A stretch of DNA of 64,000 nucleotides from Streptomyces sp. NBC_01429 (GCF_036231945.1 NZ_CP109599.1:5483501-5547500), one strand, 5' to 3'. Positions 1 through 8,935 are shown, counted from the stretch's first letter. Numbers and translations: made by a program. Notes: generated from the sequence alone by a model not told the origin.

Positions 1-630
<630 letters not shown>

Positions 631-644
631 AGCAGCAGCGCACC

Positions 645-1142
645 ATGTCGATCGACGTCAACAACGAGTCAGGTACCGAGGTCGACGAGCAGGCGATCCT
701 CGACATCGCCCGCTACGCGCTCACCAGGATGCGTATCCACCCCCTCTCCGAACTCTCGGTGATCGTGGTGGACGACGCGGCGATGGAGCAACTGCACATC
801 CAGTGGATGGATCTGCCGGGCCCCACCGATGTCATGTCCTTCCCGATGGACGAGCTGCGTCCGCCGGTCAAGGACGACGAGGAGCCCCCGCAGGGGCTCC
901 TCGGTGACATCGTGCTCTGCCCGGAGGTGGCGAAGCAGCAGGGCGAGGAGGCCCCGACGCAGCACACCATGGACGAGGAGCTGCAACTGCTCACCGTGCA
1001 CGGCGTCCTGCACCTGCTCGGCTACGACCACGAAGTGCCCGAGGAGAAGGCCGAGATGTTCGGGCTCCAGGCCGCGATCGTGGACGGCTGGCGGGCCGAA
1101 CAGGGGCTGACGGGTCCGTCCCCCGCGCCGACCGTCTCGTGA
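645..1142 (+). CDS. ybeY: Endoribonuclease YbeY (rRNA maturation factor)
   Basis: A 165-residue protein with the YbeY metal-binding signature HGVLHLLGYDHE near residues 113-124, in which three histidines coordinate zinc. The region before it (WMDLPGPTDVMSFP) is also typical. YbeY is a cytoplasmic single-strand endoribonuclease involved in 16S rRNA 3' end processing and ribosome quality control. It follows the PhoH gene closely and its stop overlaps the GTG start of the next gene (GTGA at 1139-1142), so phoH-ybeY-CNNM are probably co-transcribed and translationally coupled. Confidence 0.95.
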   Translation: MSIDVNNESGTEVDEQAILDIARYALTRMRIHPLSELSVIVVDDAAMEQLHIQWMDLPGPTDVMSFPMDELRPPVKDDEEPPQGLLGDIVLCPEVAKQQGEEAPTQHTMDEELQLLTVHGVLHLLGYDHEVPEEKAEMFGLQAAIVDGWRAEQGLTGPSPAPTVS

Positions 1143-2428
1143 CCGCGCAACTGATCGCCGGCGCGGTCGCCCTGGTCGTCGTCGCCTGGCTGGCGGCGTC
1201 CGCCGAGGCGGGCCTCGCCCGCGTCTCCAGCTTCCGGGCCGCCGAGGCGGTGCGCTCGGGCCGCCGGGGCGCGGCGAAGCTCGCGCAGGTCGCCGCCGAC
1301 CCGACCCGCTATCTGAACGTGGCCCTGCTGGTGCGGGTCGCCTGCGAGATGGCGGCCGGGGTGCTGGTCACCTATGTCTGCCTGGAGGAGTTCCGGGAGA
1401 CCTGGGCGGCGCTCCTCGTCGCCATCTGTGTGATGGTCCTCGTCTCCTATGTCGCGGTAGGCGTCTCGCCGCGCACCATCGGCCGCCAGCACCCGCTGAA
1501 CACGGCCACGGCCTCCGCGTACGTCCTGCTGCCGCTGGCCCGCGTGATGGGCCCCGTCCCGCAGCTGCTGATCCTCCTCGGCAACGCGCTGACCCCCGGG
1601 AAGGGCTTCCGCAAGGGCCCGTTCGCCAGCGAGGCCGAACTGCGCGCGATGGTCGACCTCGCCGAGGCCGAGTCCCTCATCGAGGACGACGAGCGCCGGA
1701 TGGTGCACTCCGTCTTCGAGCTGGGCGACACGCTCGTACGGGAGGTCATGGTCCCGCGCACGGACCTGGTCGCCATCGAGCGCTCCAAGACGATCCGTCA
1801 GGCGCTCACGCTCGCGCTGCGCTCGGGCTTCTCGCGCATCCCCGTCACCGGGGAGAACGAGGACGACATCGTCGGCATCGTCTACCTCAAGGACCTGGCG
1901 CGCAAGACGCACATCAACCGCGACTCCGAGGCCGACCTGGTCTCCACGGCGATGCGCCCCGCCGCCTTCGTGCCCGACACGAAGAACGCGGGCGACCTGC
2001 TGCGCGAGATGCAGCAGGAGCGCAGCCATGTCGCCGTCGTCATCGACGAGTACGGCGGCACGGCGGGCATCGTCACGATCGAGGACATCCTGGAGGAGAT
2101 CGTCGGCGAGATCACCGACGAGTACGACCGCGAGCTGCCGCCCGTGGAGGAGCTGGGCGACGGCTCCTACCGGGTCACGGCCCGGCTGGACATCGGTGAC
2201 CTCGGCGACCTGTTCGGACTCGACGAGTACGACGACGAGGACGTCGAGACGGTCGGCGGGCTGCTGGCGAAGGCGCTGGGCCGGGTCCCGATCGCCGGGG
2301 CCAGCGCCGAGGTCGCCCTCCCCGACGGCCGGACGCTGCGGCTGACCGCCGAATCCCCGGCCGGCCGCCGCAACAAGATCGTCACGGTCCTGGCCGAGCC
2401 GGTGCGCGAGGAGGCCGCGGCGTCATGA
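1139..2428 (+). CDS. CNNM/CorC-type membrane protein with CBS pair (hemolysin family)
   Basis: A 429-residue protein with an N-terminal membrane domain (hydrophobic segments at about residues 3-20, 60-80, 90-110 and 125-145), a CBS domain pair at roughly 200-320 (DLVAIERSKTIRQAL, then VVIDEYGGTAGIVTIEDI) and a C-terminal CorC/HlyC domain. The family is implicated in magnesium or other divalent cation transport across the inner membrane. The older name hemolysin is historical. GTG start overlaps the ybeY stop, and its own stop overlaps the next ATG (ATGA at 2425-2428), so the operon continues. The cation specificity cannot be read from sequence. Confidence 0.9.
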   Translation: MTAQLIAGAVALVVVAWLAASAEAGLARVSSFRAAEAVRSGRRGAAKLAQVAADPTRYLNVALLVRVACEMAAGVLVTYVCLEEFRETWAALLVAICVMVLVSYVAVGVSPRTIGRQHPLNTATASAYVLLPLARVMGPVPQLLILLGNALTPGKGFRKGPFASEAELRAMVDLAEAESLIEDDERRMVHSVFELGDTLVREVMVPRTDLVAIERSKTIRQALTLALRSGFSRIPVTGENEDDIVGIVYLKDLARKTHINRDSEADLVSTAMRPAAFVPDTKNAGDLLREMQQERSHVAVVIDEYGGTAGIVTIEDILEEIVGEITDEYDRELPPVEELGDGSYRVTARLDIGDLGDLFGLDEYDDEDVETVGGLLAKALGRVPIAGASAEVALPDGRTLRLTAESPAGRRNKIVTVLAEPVREEAAAS

Positions 2429-2799
2429 CGGGCGGCGCACTGACGGCGACGGCGGTGCGCGCGTACTGCCTCGGGCTCAACGGGACCTCCGAGGAGGTCC
2501 CGTTCCCGCGCAACCCGGGACTCACGGTCTTCAAGGTCGGCGGCAAGATCTTCGCCTTCTGCGCCCCGGAAGAACGGCCGCTGAAAATCTCCCTCAAGTG
2601 CGACCCCGACGACGCGATCCGACTGCGGGAGACCCACCCTGCGATCGTCCCGGGCTGGCACCTCAACAAGCGCCACTGGAACACGGTGACGGTCGGCGGG
2701 CTGCCCGCCCGGATGGTGCGCGAGCTGATCGAGGACTCGTACGACCTGGTGGTGGCGGGCCTGCCGAAGGCGGAGCGCCTCCGGCTCGACCGGCCCTGA
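2425..2799 (+). CDS. MmcQ/YjbR family protein
   Basis: A 124-residue protein matching the MmcQ/YjbR fold: an N-terminal LNGTSEEVPFPRNPG segment, a central FKVGGKIFAFC strand, then a WHLNKRHWNTV segment and a C-terminal MVRELIEDSYDLVVAGLPK helix. The family is small, cytoplasmic and structurally related to CyaY-like folds; some members are annotated as DNA-binding but the function is not established. It is translationally coupled to the CNNM gene by an ATGA overlap. Its 3' end abuts the deletion scar described at 2800-3682. Confidence 0.85.
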   Translation: MTGGALTATAVRAYCLGLNGTSEEVPFPRNPGLTVFKVGGKIFAFCAPEERPLKISLKCDPDDAIRLRETHPAIVPGWHLNKRHWNTVTVGGLPARMVRELIEDSYDLVVAGLPKAERLRLDRP

Positions 2800-2950
2800 C
2801 GGCGCAGCCCCACCGCCACCAGCAGCGCCGCCGCCACGACGATCGAAGCGTCGATCGCCGGCACCCCCAGCAGCGGAATGTCGATGGTCATCCCGACCTG
2901 CTGGGTGGTCGTGACCAGCCCCGTCGCGAGCCCCTGCTCCCCGGGCGAGG
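2800..2950 (-). pseudogene. C-terminal remnant of a DHA2-type MFS exporter
   Basis: On the minus strand this stretch encodes EQGLATGLVTTTQQVGMTI followed by a hydrophobic segment ending VAAALLVAVGLRRQGR. The first part is a conserved signature of late transmembrane helices in 14-TM DHA2 drug exporters; the two intact MFS genes in this window have comparable segments. No start codon, N-terminal domain or other helices are present: about 50 residues remain of an expected roughly 480. It abuts, head to head, a truncated regulator on the plus strand, so one deletion probably removed the start regions of a divergent exporter/regulator pair. The exact end within the neighbouring gene is uncertain. 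Confidence 0.7.
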
Positions 2951-3682
2951 CCGGCCTGCCCGACGGGGGCGGCCGGCGCCGTACCCCCGGGCTGCACCGT
3001 GAGGAGGTGGCCGTCCTCGCGGGCGTCGGCGCCTCCTGGTACCAGTGGCTGGAGCAGGGCCGGGACATCACCGTATCGCCGCAGGTCCTGGACTCGGTGG
3101 CGCGCGTGCTCCGGCTCAACAGCGCGGAACTGCGCCATCTCTACGCCCTCGCCGGGCTGAACCCGCCCCCGCCGCGGGCGGACCCCTCGGCGCTCGGCAT
3201 GTGCCACGGGCTGCGGCGGCTGATCGACGCCTGGATGCCGTTCCCGGCGAACATTCTGGACACGTACTGGAACGTCGTCATGTACAACGACGCGGCCACC
3301 AGCGTGCTCGGTATGCGCCCGGAGATGCCCCAGAACTGCCTGATCGCCTTCTTCACCGACCCCGTCTACCGCACCCGGGCCGCGCACTGGGCCGGGGTGG
3401 CGCCGGAGATGGTCGCCCAGTTCCGCGCGGCGTGCTCGGACGGAGTTCGCCCGGCTCTGGGAGCGGCGGGACGTCCAGCCGGCCGGACCGGTCCCCAAGG
3501 AGCTGGAGCACCCCGTCGTCGGCACGCTGTTCCTGGAGTCGACCCAGCTGCGGATCCCGGCCAGGCCCGACCTCACCGTCGTCCTGCACAACGCGCTGCC
3601 CGAGGCGGACACGGCGGCCAAGCTGGCCTGGCTGGCCTCGCCGGAGGGCCGGCGCGGCTCGATGTACCCGGTCGCGGGCTGA
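2945..3682 (+). pseudogene. Truncated and frameshifted MmyB-like HTH regulator
   Basis: From about 2945 the frame reads EAGLPDGGGRRRTPGLHREE, the middle of an Xre-type helix-turn-helix, then VSPQVLDSVARVL and a ligand-binding domain starting NILDTYWNVVMYND. The usual 25-35 residue N-terminus with the first helices is missing. Near 3440 the frame breaks: the continuation EFARLWERRDVQPAGPVPKE down to the stop at 3680-3682 lies in the +1 frame. An extra G in the run around 3440-3443 would explain it. Compared with the intact paralogue at 22963-23919, about 20 residues before EFARLWE are also absent. Both lesions argue for a dead gene rather than a sequencing error alone. Confidence 0.75.
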
Positions 3683-3740
3683 TCTCCCGTACACGTGGGC
3701 CCTCCGCGGGGCCGCCGCACGGCCTGCCTATGCTCGGCAC

Positions 3741-4106
3741 ATGACGCAGAGCACCGACCCCGCCACCGGCCTCGACCCCGAGGACCGCAAGATCATCACC
3801 CTCGCCCGCAGCGCCCGCGCCCGCAACGGCGTACCGGAGGGTGCGGCCGTACGGGACGAGACCGGACGTACGTATGTCGCGGGCACCGTGGAGCTGGACT
3901 CCCTCAAGCTCAGCGCGCTGCGCACCGCCGTCGCCATGGCCGTCGCCAGCGGCGCCACCTCGCTGGAGGCGGCCGCCGTCGTCACCGCCGAGTCCGGCGC
4001 TTCGGACGAGGACCGCGCGGCCGTACGCGATCTCGGCGGCCCCGGCACACCGGTCCTGGTGGCGGGCCCGGACGGCAGCCTGACGGTCACGGTCACGGCC
4101 GGCTGA
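3741..4106 (+). CDS. Degenerate cytidine-deaminase-like protein next to era
   Basis: A 121-residue protein starting at ATG 3741. The pattern DRKIITLARSARARNG, AVRDETGRTYVAGTVELDSL, LSALRTAVAMAVASGA follows the cytidine deaminase fold, and orthologues in this position are often annotated as such. The zinc ligands are absent: the HAE motif is replaced by a serine-leucine-serine context (LKLSALRTA) and no PCxxC motif follows. It is therefore unlikely to deaminate cytidine. A small gene of this type sits between the CNNM gene and era in mycobacteria as well, which suggests a conserved non-catalytic role. The function is unknown. Confidence 0.75.
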   Translation: MTQSTDPATGLDPEDRKIITLARSARARNGVPEGAAVRDETGRTYVAGTVELDSLKLSALRTAVAMAVASGATSLEAAAVVTAESGASDEDRAAVRDLGGPGTPVLVAGPDGSLTVTVTAG

Positions 4107-4210
4107 GGGGCGGCGGCCCTGCGGCCGGCGGCGGTCGCACGGCGGCCCTGCGGCGGCCCGGGGCGGTCGGCTGGTAGGCGGCGGGTAAACGATCGGGGAG
4201 AATGGGCGCC

Positions 4211-5173
4211 ATGAGCGCTCGTACCTCCTCTCCCGAGACTTCTCCCGAGACAGCCGAAGCCCCCCACCGGGCCGGCTTCGCCTGCTTCGTCGGTCGCCCG
4301 AACGCGGGCAAGTCCACCCTCACGAACGCTCTGGTCGGCCAGAAGGTGGCCATCACCTCGAACCGGCCGCAGACCACGCGGCACACCGTCCGGGGCATCG
4401 TGCACCGGCCCGAGGCGCAGCTGATCCTGGTCGACACCCCGGGCCTCCACAAGCCGCGCACGCTGCTCGGTGAGCGGCTGAACGATGTCGTGCGGACGAC
4501 CTGGGCCGAGGTCGACGTGATCGGCTTCTGCCTGCCCGCGAACGAGAAGCTCGGCCCCGGCGACCGGTTCATCATCAAGGAACTGGCCGCGATCAAGAAG
4601 ACGCCGAAGATCGCCGTCGTCACCAAGACGGACCTGGTCGACTCCAAGACCCTGGCTGAGCAGCTCATCGCGATCGACCAGATCGGCAGGGAACTCGGCA
4701 TGGAGTGGGCCGAGATCGTCCCCGTCTCCGCCGTCGGCGACCAGCAGGTCGGTCTGCTCGCGGACCTGCTGGTCCCGCTGCTCCCGCAGAGCCCGCCGCT
4801 CTACCCGGAGGGCGACCTCACCGACGAGCCGGAGCAGGTCATGGTGGCCGAGCTGATCCGCGAGGCGGCGCTGGAGGGCGTACGGGACGAGCTGCCGCAC
4901 TCGATCGCGGTCGTGGTCGAGGAGATGCTCCCGCGCGAGGACCGCCCGGCGGACCGGCCGCTGCTCGACATCCACGCGAACGTCTATATCGAGCGGCCCA
5001 GCCAGAAGGGCATCATCATCGGCCCCAAGGGCAAGCGCCTCAAGGAGGTCGGGACGAAGTCCCGCAAGCACATCGAAGCGCTCCTGGGGACGCCGGTCTT
5101 CCTGGACCTGCACGTCAAGGTCGCCAAGGACTGGCAGCGCGATCCCAAGCAGCTGCGCAAGCTGGGGTTCTGA
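4211..5173 (+). CDS. era: GTPase Era (ribosome assembly)
   Basis: A 320-residue GTPase with G1 GRPNAGKST, G2 region TTRHTVRG, G3 DTPG, G4 TKTD and G5-like VSA, then a C-terminal KH domain containing GIIIGPKGKRLKEVG. Era binds the 3' end of 16S rRNA and acts in 30S maturation, which fits its place after ybeY. An in-frame ATG at 4202 is possible, but the purine-rich GGGGAGA at 4193-4199 is much better spaced for ATG 4211 (protein begins MSARTSS). A tandem 10-bp repeat starts at the stop codon and a hairpin follows. Confidence 0.95.
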   Translation: MSARTSSPETSPETAEAPHRAGFACFVGRPNAGKSTLTNALVGQKVAITSNRPQTTRHTVRGIVHRPEAQLILVDTPGLHKPRTLLGERLNDVVRTTWAEVDVIGFCLPANEKLGPGDRFIIKELAAIKKTPKIAVVTKTDLVDSKTLAEQLIAIDQIGRELGMEWAEIVPVSAVGDQQVGLLADLLVPLLPQSPPLYPEGDLTDEPEQVMVAELIREAALEGVRDELPHSIAVVVEEMLPREDRPADRPLLDIHANVYIERPSQKGIIIGPKGKRLKEVGTKSRKHIEALLGTPVFLDLHVKVAKDWQRDPKQLRKLGF

Positions 5174-5200
5174 CCGTTCCTGACCGTTCCTGACCGGTTC
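5171..5200 (+). repeat. Tandem 10-bp repeat beginning at the era stop codon
   Basis: The unit TGACCGTTCC occurs twice exactly, followed by a third altered copy TGACCGGTTC. The first TGA is the era stop codon. This looks like a slippage duplication of the gene end. Confidence 0.85.
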
Positions 5201-5204
5201 TTCA

Positions 5205-5230
5205 GGGCCCGGCGGCGCTCCTCCGGGCCC
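5205..5230. terminator. Hairpin between convergent era and emfourin genes
   Basis: Arms GGGCCCGG and CCGGGCCC form an 8-bp stem with a 10-base loop in the gap between two converging genes. There is no T-run, as is common for Streptomyces terminators. It could serve both directions. Confidence 0.5.
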
Positions 5231-5251
5231 CGCGGCGGCGCCCTCCGGGTC

Positions 5252-5518
5252 CTACGCGCCTTCCTTGAGCACCCGGGAGATCAGCGCGCGCTGGGCGTCG
5301 GTCAGCCGGGGGTCGGCGCAGTGGAACGTGTGCTCGTCGATCGTGATCCGGTAGCTGAAGCCGTCCGGCACACCCGAGGGCGGGGCGGCCTGGCTGTCCG
5401 CCTCCGCCCGTTCGGCCAGCTCCCGCCAGACCTCGGCGTCGGGCAGATCCGTCGTGTCGACCTCCGACCTGCGCTCGATGCCCGCGAAACCGCCTGTGCG
5501 CCGTACTTGGATACGCAT
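5252..5518 (-). CDS. Emfourin-type protealysin inhibitor
   Basis: An 88-residue protein beginning MRIQVRRTGGFAGIERRSEV and containing DLPDAEVWRELAERA, then YRITIDEHTFHCADPRLTDA. This pattern, an N-terminal RxGGFAGI element and a short beta-rich body, matches the emfourin family of small intracellular inhibitors of protealysin-like M4 proteases. It has no signal peptide. It lies 76 bases downstream of the M4 protease gene on the same strand, the order known for protease/inhibitor pairs, so it probably binds and blocks the neighbouring enzyme in the cytoplasm. The identification rests on sequence pattern and context. Confidence 0.8.
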   Translation of the reverse strand: MRIQVRRTGGFAGIERRSEVDTTDLPDAEVWRELAERAEADSQAAPPSGVPDGFSYRITIDEHTFHCADPRLTDAQRALISRVLKEGA

Positions 5519-5594
5519 GGTCCTGTTCTAGTACGTGAAGGGCGGCGGCGGTAGCCGCCGCCCGTGCCGTGGGCCGTGCCGTCGGCCGTCCGCG

Positions 5595-6674
5595 TTACGC
5601 CGTGGCCACCCCGACCTGGGACCACGCCTTGGTCACGGCCTCCAGCTCCGCCGCGTCACCGAAGCGCGCCCGCGCCGCCGCGAGCGTCAGCCGGGCGAAG
5701 TCGGCGAAGTCCGCGTCGATCTCCAGCTCGCCGCCGGTCAGCACGTCGAACCAGACCTGGCCCGCCCGCTCCCACGCCTTTCCGCCCAGCTGGGTGGCGA
5801 ACAGATAGAACGCGTGGTTCGGGATGCCGGAGTTGATGTGGACCCCGCCGTTGTCACGGCTCGTCCGTACGTAGTCCTTCATCGTGGCGGGCTGCGGATC
5901 CTTGCCGAGCACGTCGTCGTCGTACGCCGTGCCCGGGGCCTTCATGGAGCGCAGGGCGACCCCGCTGACGCCCGGGGCGAGCAGGCCCTCGCCGATCAGC
6001 CAGTCGGCCTGTTCGGCGGTCTGGTCCAGGGTGAACTGCTTGACCAGCACGCCGAAGACGTCCGACACCGACTCGTTGAGCGCGCCGGACTGGCCGTAGT
6101 AGGCGAGATTGGCCGTGTACTGGGTGAGGCCGTGGGTCAGCTCGTGGCCGATCACGTCGACCGGGATGGTGAAGTCGAGGAAGACCTCCCCGTCACCGTC
6201 CCCGAACACCATCTGCTCGCCGTCCCAGAAGGCGTTGTTGTAGTCCCGGTCGTAGTGCACGCTGGCGATCAGCGGCAGCCCGGCGCCGTCCAGCGAGTCA
6301 CGTGCGTACGCGCTCAGCAGCAGCTCGAAGGTGGCGCCGAGCCCGGCGTACGCGCGGTTGACCGTGGCGTCCTGGCCGGGCTGGTCGCCCTCGCCGCGGA
6401 CCTTCTTGCCCGGCAGCGCGGTGCCGTGCTCACAGTCGTGGATCGTGCGGTCGGGCTTTCCGGTGGCGGCCGGGTCCTGCCCGGCGGACTCGGTGAGCAC
6501 CCGCGGGCCGACCGCCGTCAGCCGGCGGCGGGTGCGCTGCGCCGAGTCCGCCTCCAGGGTGCGGCGGGCGGGCCCGGAGATCGCGGGATCCTCGGCCTGC
6601 GCGAGCTTGTCGAGTACGTGCGGCGGCACGATGGCGCAGAAAACGGGAGCGGTGACGGGAGAGATGGCGTCCAT
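5595..6674 (-). CDS. Protealysin-like M4 family metallopeptidase
   Basis: A 359-residue zinc protease. The active site HELTH is at residues 177-181 and the third zinc ligand lies in NESVSD with Glu at 201. The N-terminus has no secretory signal. Instead it has a short propeptide beginning with IVPPHVLDKLA, the hallmark of protealysin-like proteases, which are made with a small self-cleaved propeptide. ATG 6674 is chosen because the propeptide motif starts directly after it and the upstream frame is non-coding in composition. It is followed by an emfourin-type inhibitor gene. Its natural substrates and mode of export are unknown. Confidence 0.88.
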   Translation of the reverse strand: MDAISPVTAPVFCAIVPPHVLDKLAQAEDPAISGPARRTLEADSAQRTRRRLTAVGPRVLTESAGQDPAATGKPDRTIHDCEHGTALPGKKVRGEGDQPGQDATVNRAYAGLGATFELLLSAYARDSLDGAGLPLIASVHYDRDYNNAFWDGEQMVFGDGDGEVFLDFTIPVDVIGHELTHGLTQYTANLAYYGQSGALNESVSDVFGVLVKQFTLDQTAEQADWLIGEGLLAPGVSGVALRSMKAPGTAYDDDVLGKDPQPATMKDYVRTSRDNGGVHINSGIPNHAFYLFATQLGGKAWERAGQVWFDVLTGGELEIDADFADFARLTLAAARARFGDAAELEAVTKAWSQVGVATA

Positions 6675-6870
6675 GGCAACCAATGTGGCACTCCGTGGAA
6701 TCCCTGTCACCCATTGCGACCAAGGTTGCTGAAATAGAGTGATCCGTCGCCCCTGGACGGTTAAGACCTCACTCTCCGTACAGAGGGCCGCGCCCGGCTC
6801 GCGGCGGCCGGTCCCGCATGCTGATACGGGCCCGCGCGGACCGGACGCCTCGGTTACGCTACTGAGCATC

Positions 6871-6918
6871 ATGCGTTTCGGGCTGCTTCTCCTTAGCTGC
6901 CGCGGCGAGGGCCTGTAG
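6871..6918 (+). CDS. leuA leader peptide (15 residues, four consecutive Leu codons)
   Basis: The short frame encodes MRFGLLLLSCRGEGL and ends at TAG 6916-6918, 91 bases before the leuA start. Four adjacent leucine codons (CTG CTT CTC CTT) and a further Leu before the stop are the pattern expected for ribosome-mediated attenuation of a leucine biosynthetic gene. A plausible -10 element TACGCT at 6855-6860 would place the transcription start at or just before the ATG, making it leaderless. Attenuation of leuA by such a leader has been proposed in Streptomyces. Confidence 0.8.
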   Translation: MRFGLLLLSCRGEGL

Positions 6919-6923
6919 TCGTA

Positions 6924-6977
6924 GGCCGACCCCCTCCCCGCGGAGTTTGGCGTTGCGGTGATCACGCCCCGTCGGCC
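6924..6977 (+). promoter_or_regulatory. Attenuator-like stem between leader peptide and leuA
   Basis: GGCCGAC at 6924-6930 is fully complementary to GTCGGCC at 6971-6977. The stem begins six bases after the leader stop, where a ribosome stalled on the Leu codons would affect folding. No clear T-run follows, so control could be by terminator or by occlusion of the leuA start region. Confidence 0.5.
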
Positions 6978-7009
6978 GTTCCAGCGGACAGTACGAGGAG
7001 CCCCACGCA

Positions 7010-8770
7010 ATGTCTGATTCTTCCGTAGGCCGCCCCACGCCCGTCACCAACGCGACCCACACCCAGAAGCCCTCCGGGATGCCGATCCACAAGTACGGCC
7101 CGTACGAGGCCGTCGCCATCCCCGACCGCGGCTGGCCGGAAAACCGGATCACCACCGCCCCCCGCTGGCTCTCCACCGATCTGCGCGACGGCAACCAGGC
7201 TCTGATCGACCCGATGTCGCCGGCCCGCAAGCGCGAGATGTTCGACCTGCTGGTGCGCATGGGCTACAAGGAGATCGAGGTCGGCTTCCCGGCCTCCGGC
7301 GAGACCGACTTCGCCTTCGTGCGGTCGATCATCGAAGAGGGCGCGATCCCCGAGGACGTGACGATCTCCGTCCTGACCCAGGCCCGCGAGGAGCTGATCG
7401 AGCGCACCGTCGAGGCGCTGCGCGGCGCCCACCGCGCCACCGTGCACCTCTACAACGCCACCGCCCCCACCTTCCGCCGGGTCGTCTTCCGCGGCACGCG
7501 CGAGCAGGTCAAGCAGATCGCCGTGGACGGCACCCGGCTGGTGATGGAGTACGCGGAGAAGATCCTCGGCCCGGAGACGACCTTCGGCTACCAGTACAGC
7601 CCGGAGATCTTCACCGACACCGAGCTGGACTTCGCGCTGGAGGTCTGCGAGGCCGTCATGGACGTCTGGCAGCCCGAGGCCGGCCGCGAGATCATCCTCA
7701 ACCTGCCCGCCACGGTGGAGCGGTCCACGCCATCCACGCACGCGGACCGCTTCGAGTGGATGTCGCGCAACCTCTCCCGCCGCGAGCACGTCTGCCTGTC
7801 CGTGCACCCGCACAACGACCGGGGCACGGCCGTGGCCGCCGCCGAGCTGGCGCTGATGGCCGGTGCCGACCGTGTCGAGGGCTGCCTGTTCGGCCAGGGC
7901 GAGCGCACCGGCAACGTCGACCTGGTGACGCTGGGCATGAACCTCTTCTCGCAGGGCGTCGACCCGCAGATCGACTTCTCGCAGATCGACGAGATCCGTC
8001 GTACCAGCGAGTACTGCAACCAGATGGAGATCCACCCGCGCCACCCCTACGCGGGCGATCTGGTCTACACGTCCTTCTCCGGCTCCCACCAGGACGCCAT
8101 CAAGAAGGGCTTCGACGCGCGGGAGGCCGACGCCGCCGAGCGGGGCAGGACCGTCGACGAGATCGAGTGGGCCGTGCCGTACCTGCCGATCGACCCGAAG
8201 GACGTCGGCCGGTCCTACGAGGCGGTCATCCGGGTCAACTCGCAGTCCGGCAAGGGCGGGATCGCGTACGTCCTGAAGAACGACCACAAGCTGGACCTGC
8301 CGCGCCGGATGCAGATCGAGTTCTCCCGCATCATCCAGGCCAAGACCGACGCCGAGGGCGGCGAGGTCACGCCCGGCCAGATCTGGTCGGCCTTCCAGGA
8401 CGAGTACCTGCCCAACCCGGACAACGCCTGGGGCCGGCTCCAGCTGCGCTCCGGCCAGACCACGACCGACACGGACGGCCGCGACACGCTGACCGTGCAG
8501 GCCGCGGTGGACGGCGAGGAGACGACGCTGAGCGGCACCGGCAACGGTCCGATCTCGGCCTTCTTCGAGGCGCTGGCCGAGGTCGGGGTGGACGCCAGGC
8601 TGCTGGACTACCAGGAGCACACGATGAGCGAGGGCGCGAGCTCCCAGGCCGCCTCGTACATCGAGTGCGCGATCGACGGCAAGGTCCTGTGGGGGATCGG
8701 AATCGACGCGAACACCACGCGTGCGTCGCTGAAGGCCGTCATCTCCGCGGTGAACCGGGCGACCCGCTGA
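7010..8770 (+). CDS. leuA: 2-isopropylmalate synthase
   Basis: A 586-residue enzyme of the long LeuA class. Visible motifs are DLRDGNQAL near the N-terminus (metal-binding Asp), ASGETDF, the metal-binding HPHNDRGTA, and a C-terminal allosteric domain starting around residue 470 (LQLRSGQTTTDTDG). It condenses acetyl-CoA with 2-oxoisovalerate, the first committed step of leucine synthesis, and the C-terminal domain usually binds leucine for feedback inhibition. ATG 7010 follows the leader peptide region. Regulation is thus likely at two levels, attenuation and feedback. A strong hairpin follows the gene, consistent with a monocistronic unit. Confidence 0.97.
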   Translation: MSDSSVGRPTPVTNATHTQKPSGMPIHKYGPYEAVAIPDRGWPENRITTAPRWLSTDLRDGNQALIDPMSPARKREMFDLLVRMGYKEIEVGFPASGETDFAFVRSIIEEGAIPEDVTISVLTQAREELIERTVEALRGAHRATVHLYNATAPTFRRVVFRGTREQVKQIAVDGTRLVMEYAEKILGPETTFGYQYSPEIFTDTELDFALEVCEAVMDVWQPEAGREIILNLPATVERSTPSTHADRFEWMSRNLSRREHVCLSVHPHNDRGTAVAAAELALMAGADRVEGCLFGQGERTGNVDLVTLGMNLFSQGVDPQIDFSQIDEIRRTSEYCNQMEIHPRHPYAGDLVYTSFSGSHQDAIKKGFDAREADAAERGRTVDEIEWAVPYLPIDPKDVGRSYEAVIRVNSQSGKGGIAYVLKNDHKLDLPRRMQIEFSRIIQAKTDAEGGEVTPGQIWSAFQDEYLPNPDNAWGRLQLRSGQTTTDTDGRDTLTVQAAVDGEETTLSGTGNGPISAFFEALAEVGVDARLLDYQEHTMSEGASSQAASYIECAIDGKVLWGIGIDANTTRASLKAVISAVNRATR

Positions 8771-8798
8771 CCTGAGGCTTTACCCCGGACCACACGAG

Positions 8799-8825
8799 CC
8801 CCGCCCGCCACTTCGGTGGGCGGGG
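8799..8825 (+). terminator. leuA terminator hairpin
   Basis: Arms CCCCGCCCGCC and GGTGGGCGGGG around an ACTTC loop form a strong GC stem with one G-T pair, 28 bases after the leuA stop. TT follows the stem. Confidence 0.8.
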
Positions 8826-8935
8826 TTCAGCCATGTCGTGGCGAACTGACGCCATGGTGCTGACGCCACGCCGAAGATGTGGCTAACATCACGTCAACGC
8901 GGCAATGATGCCGGAGCGTTACGGAGGTGCGCGAC

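Noticed and set aside
2167..3720. Long minus-strand frame across the CNNM gene and scar
   Set aside because: It covers conserved plus-strand genes and has the composition of a shadow. Only the short MFS-tail segment in a minus frame at 2800-2950 is meaningful.
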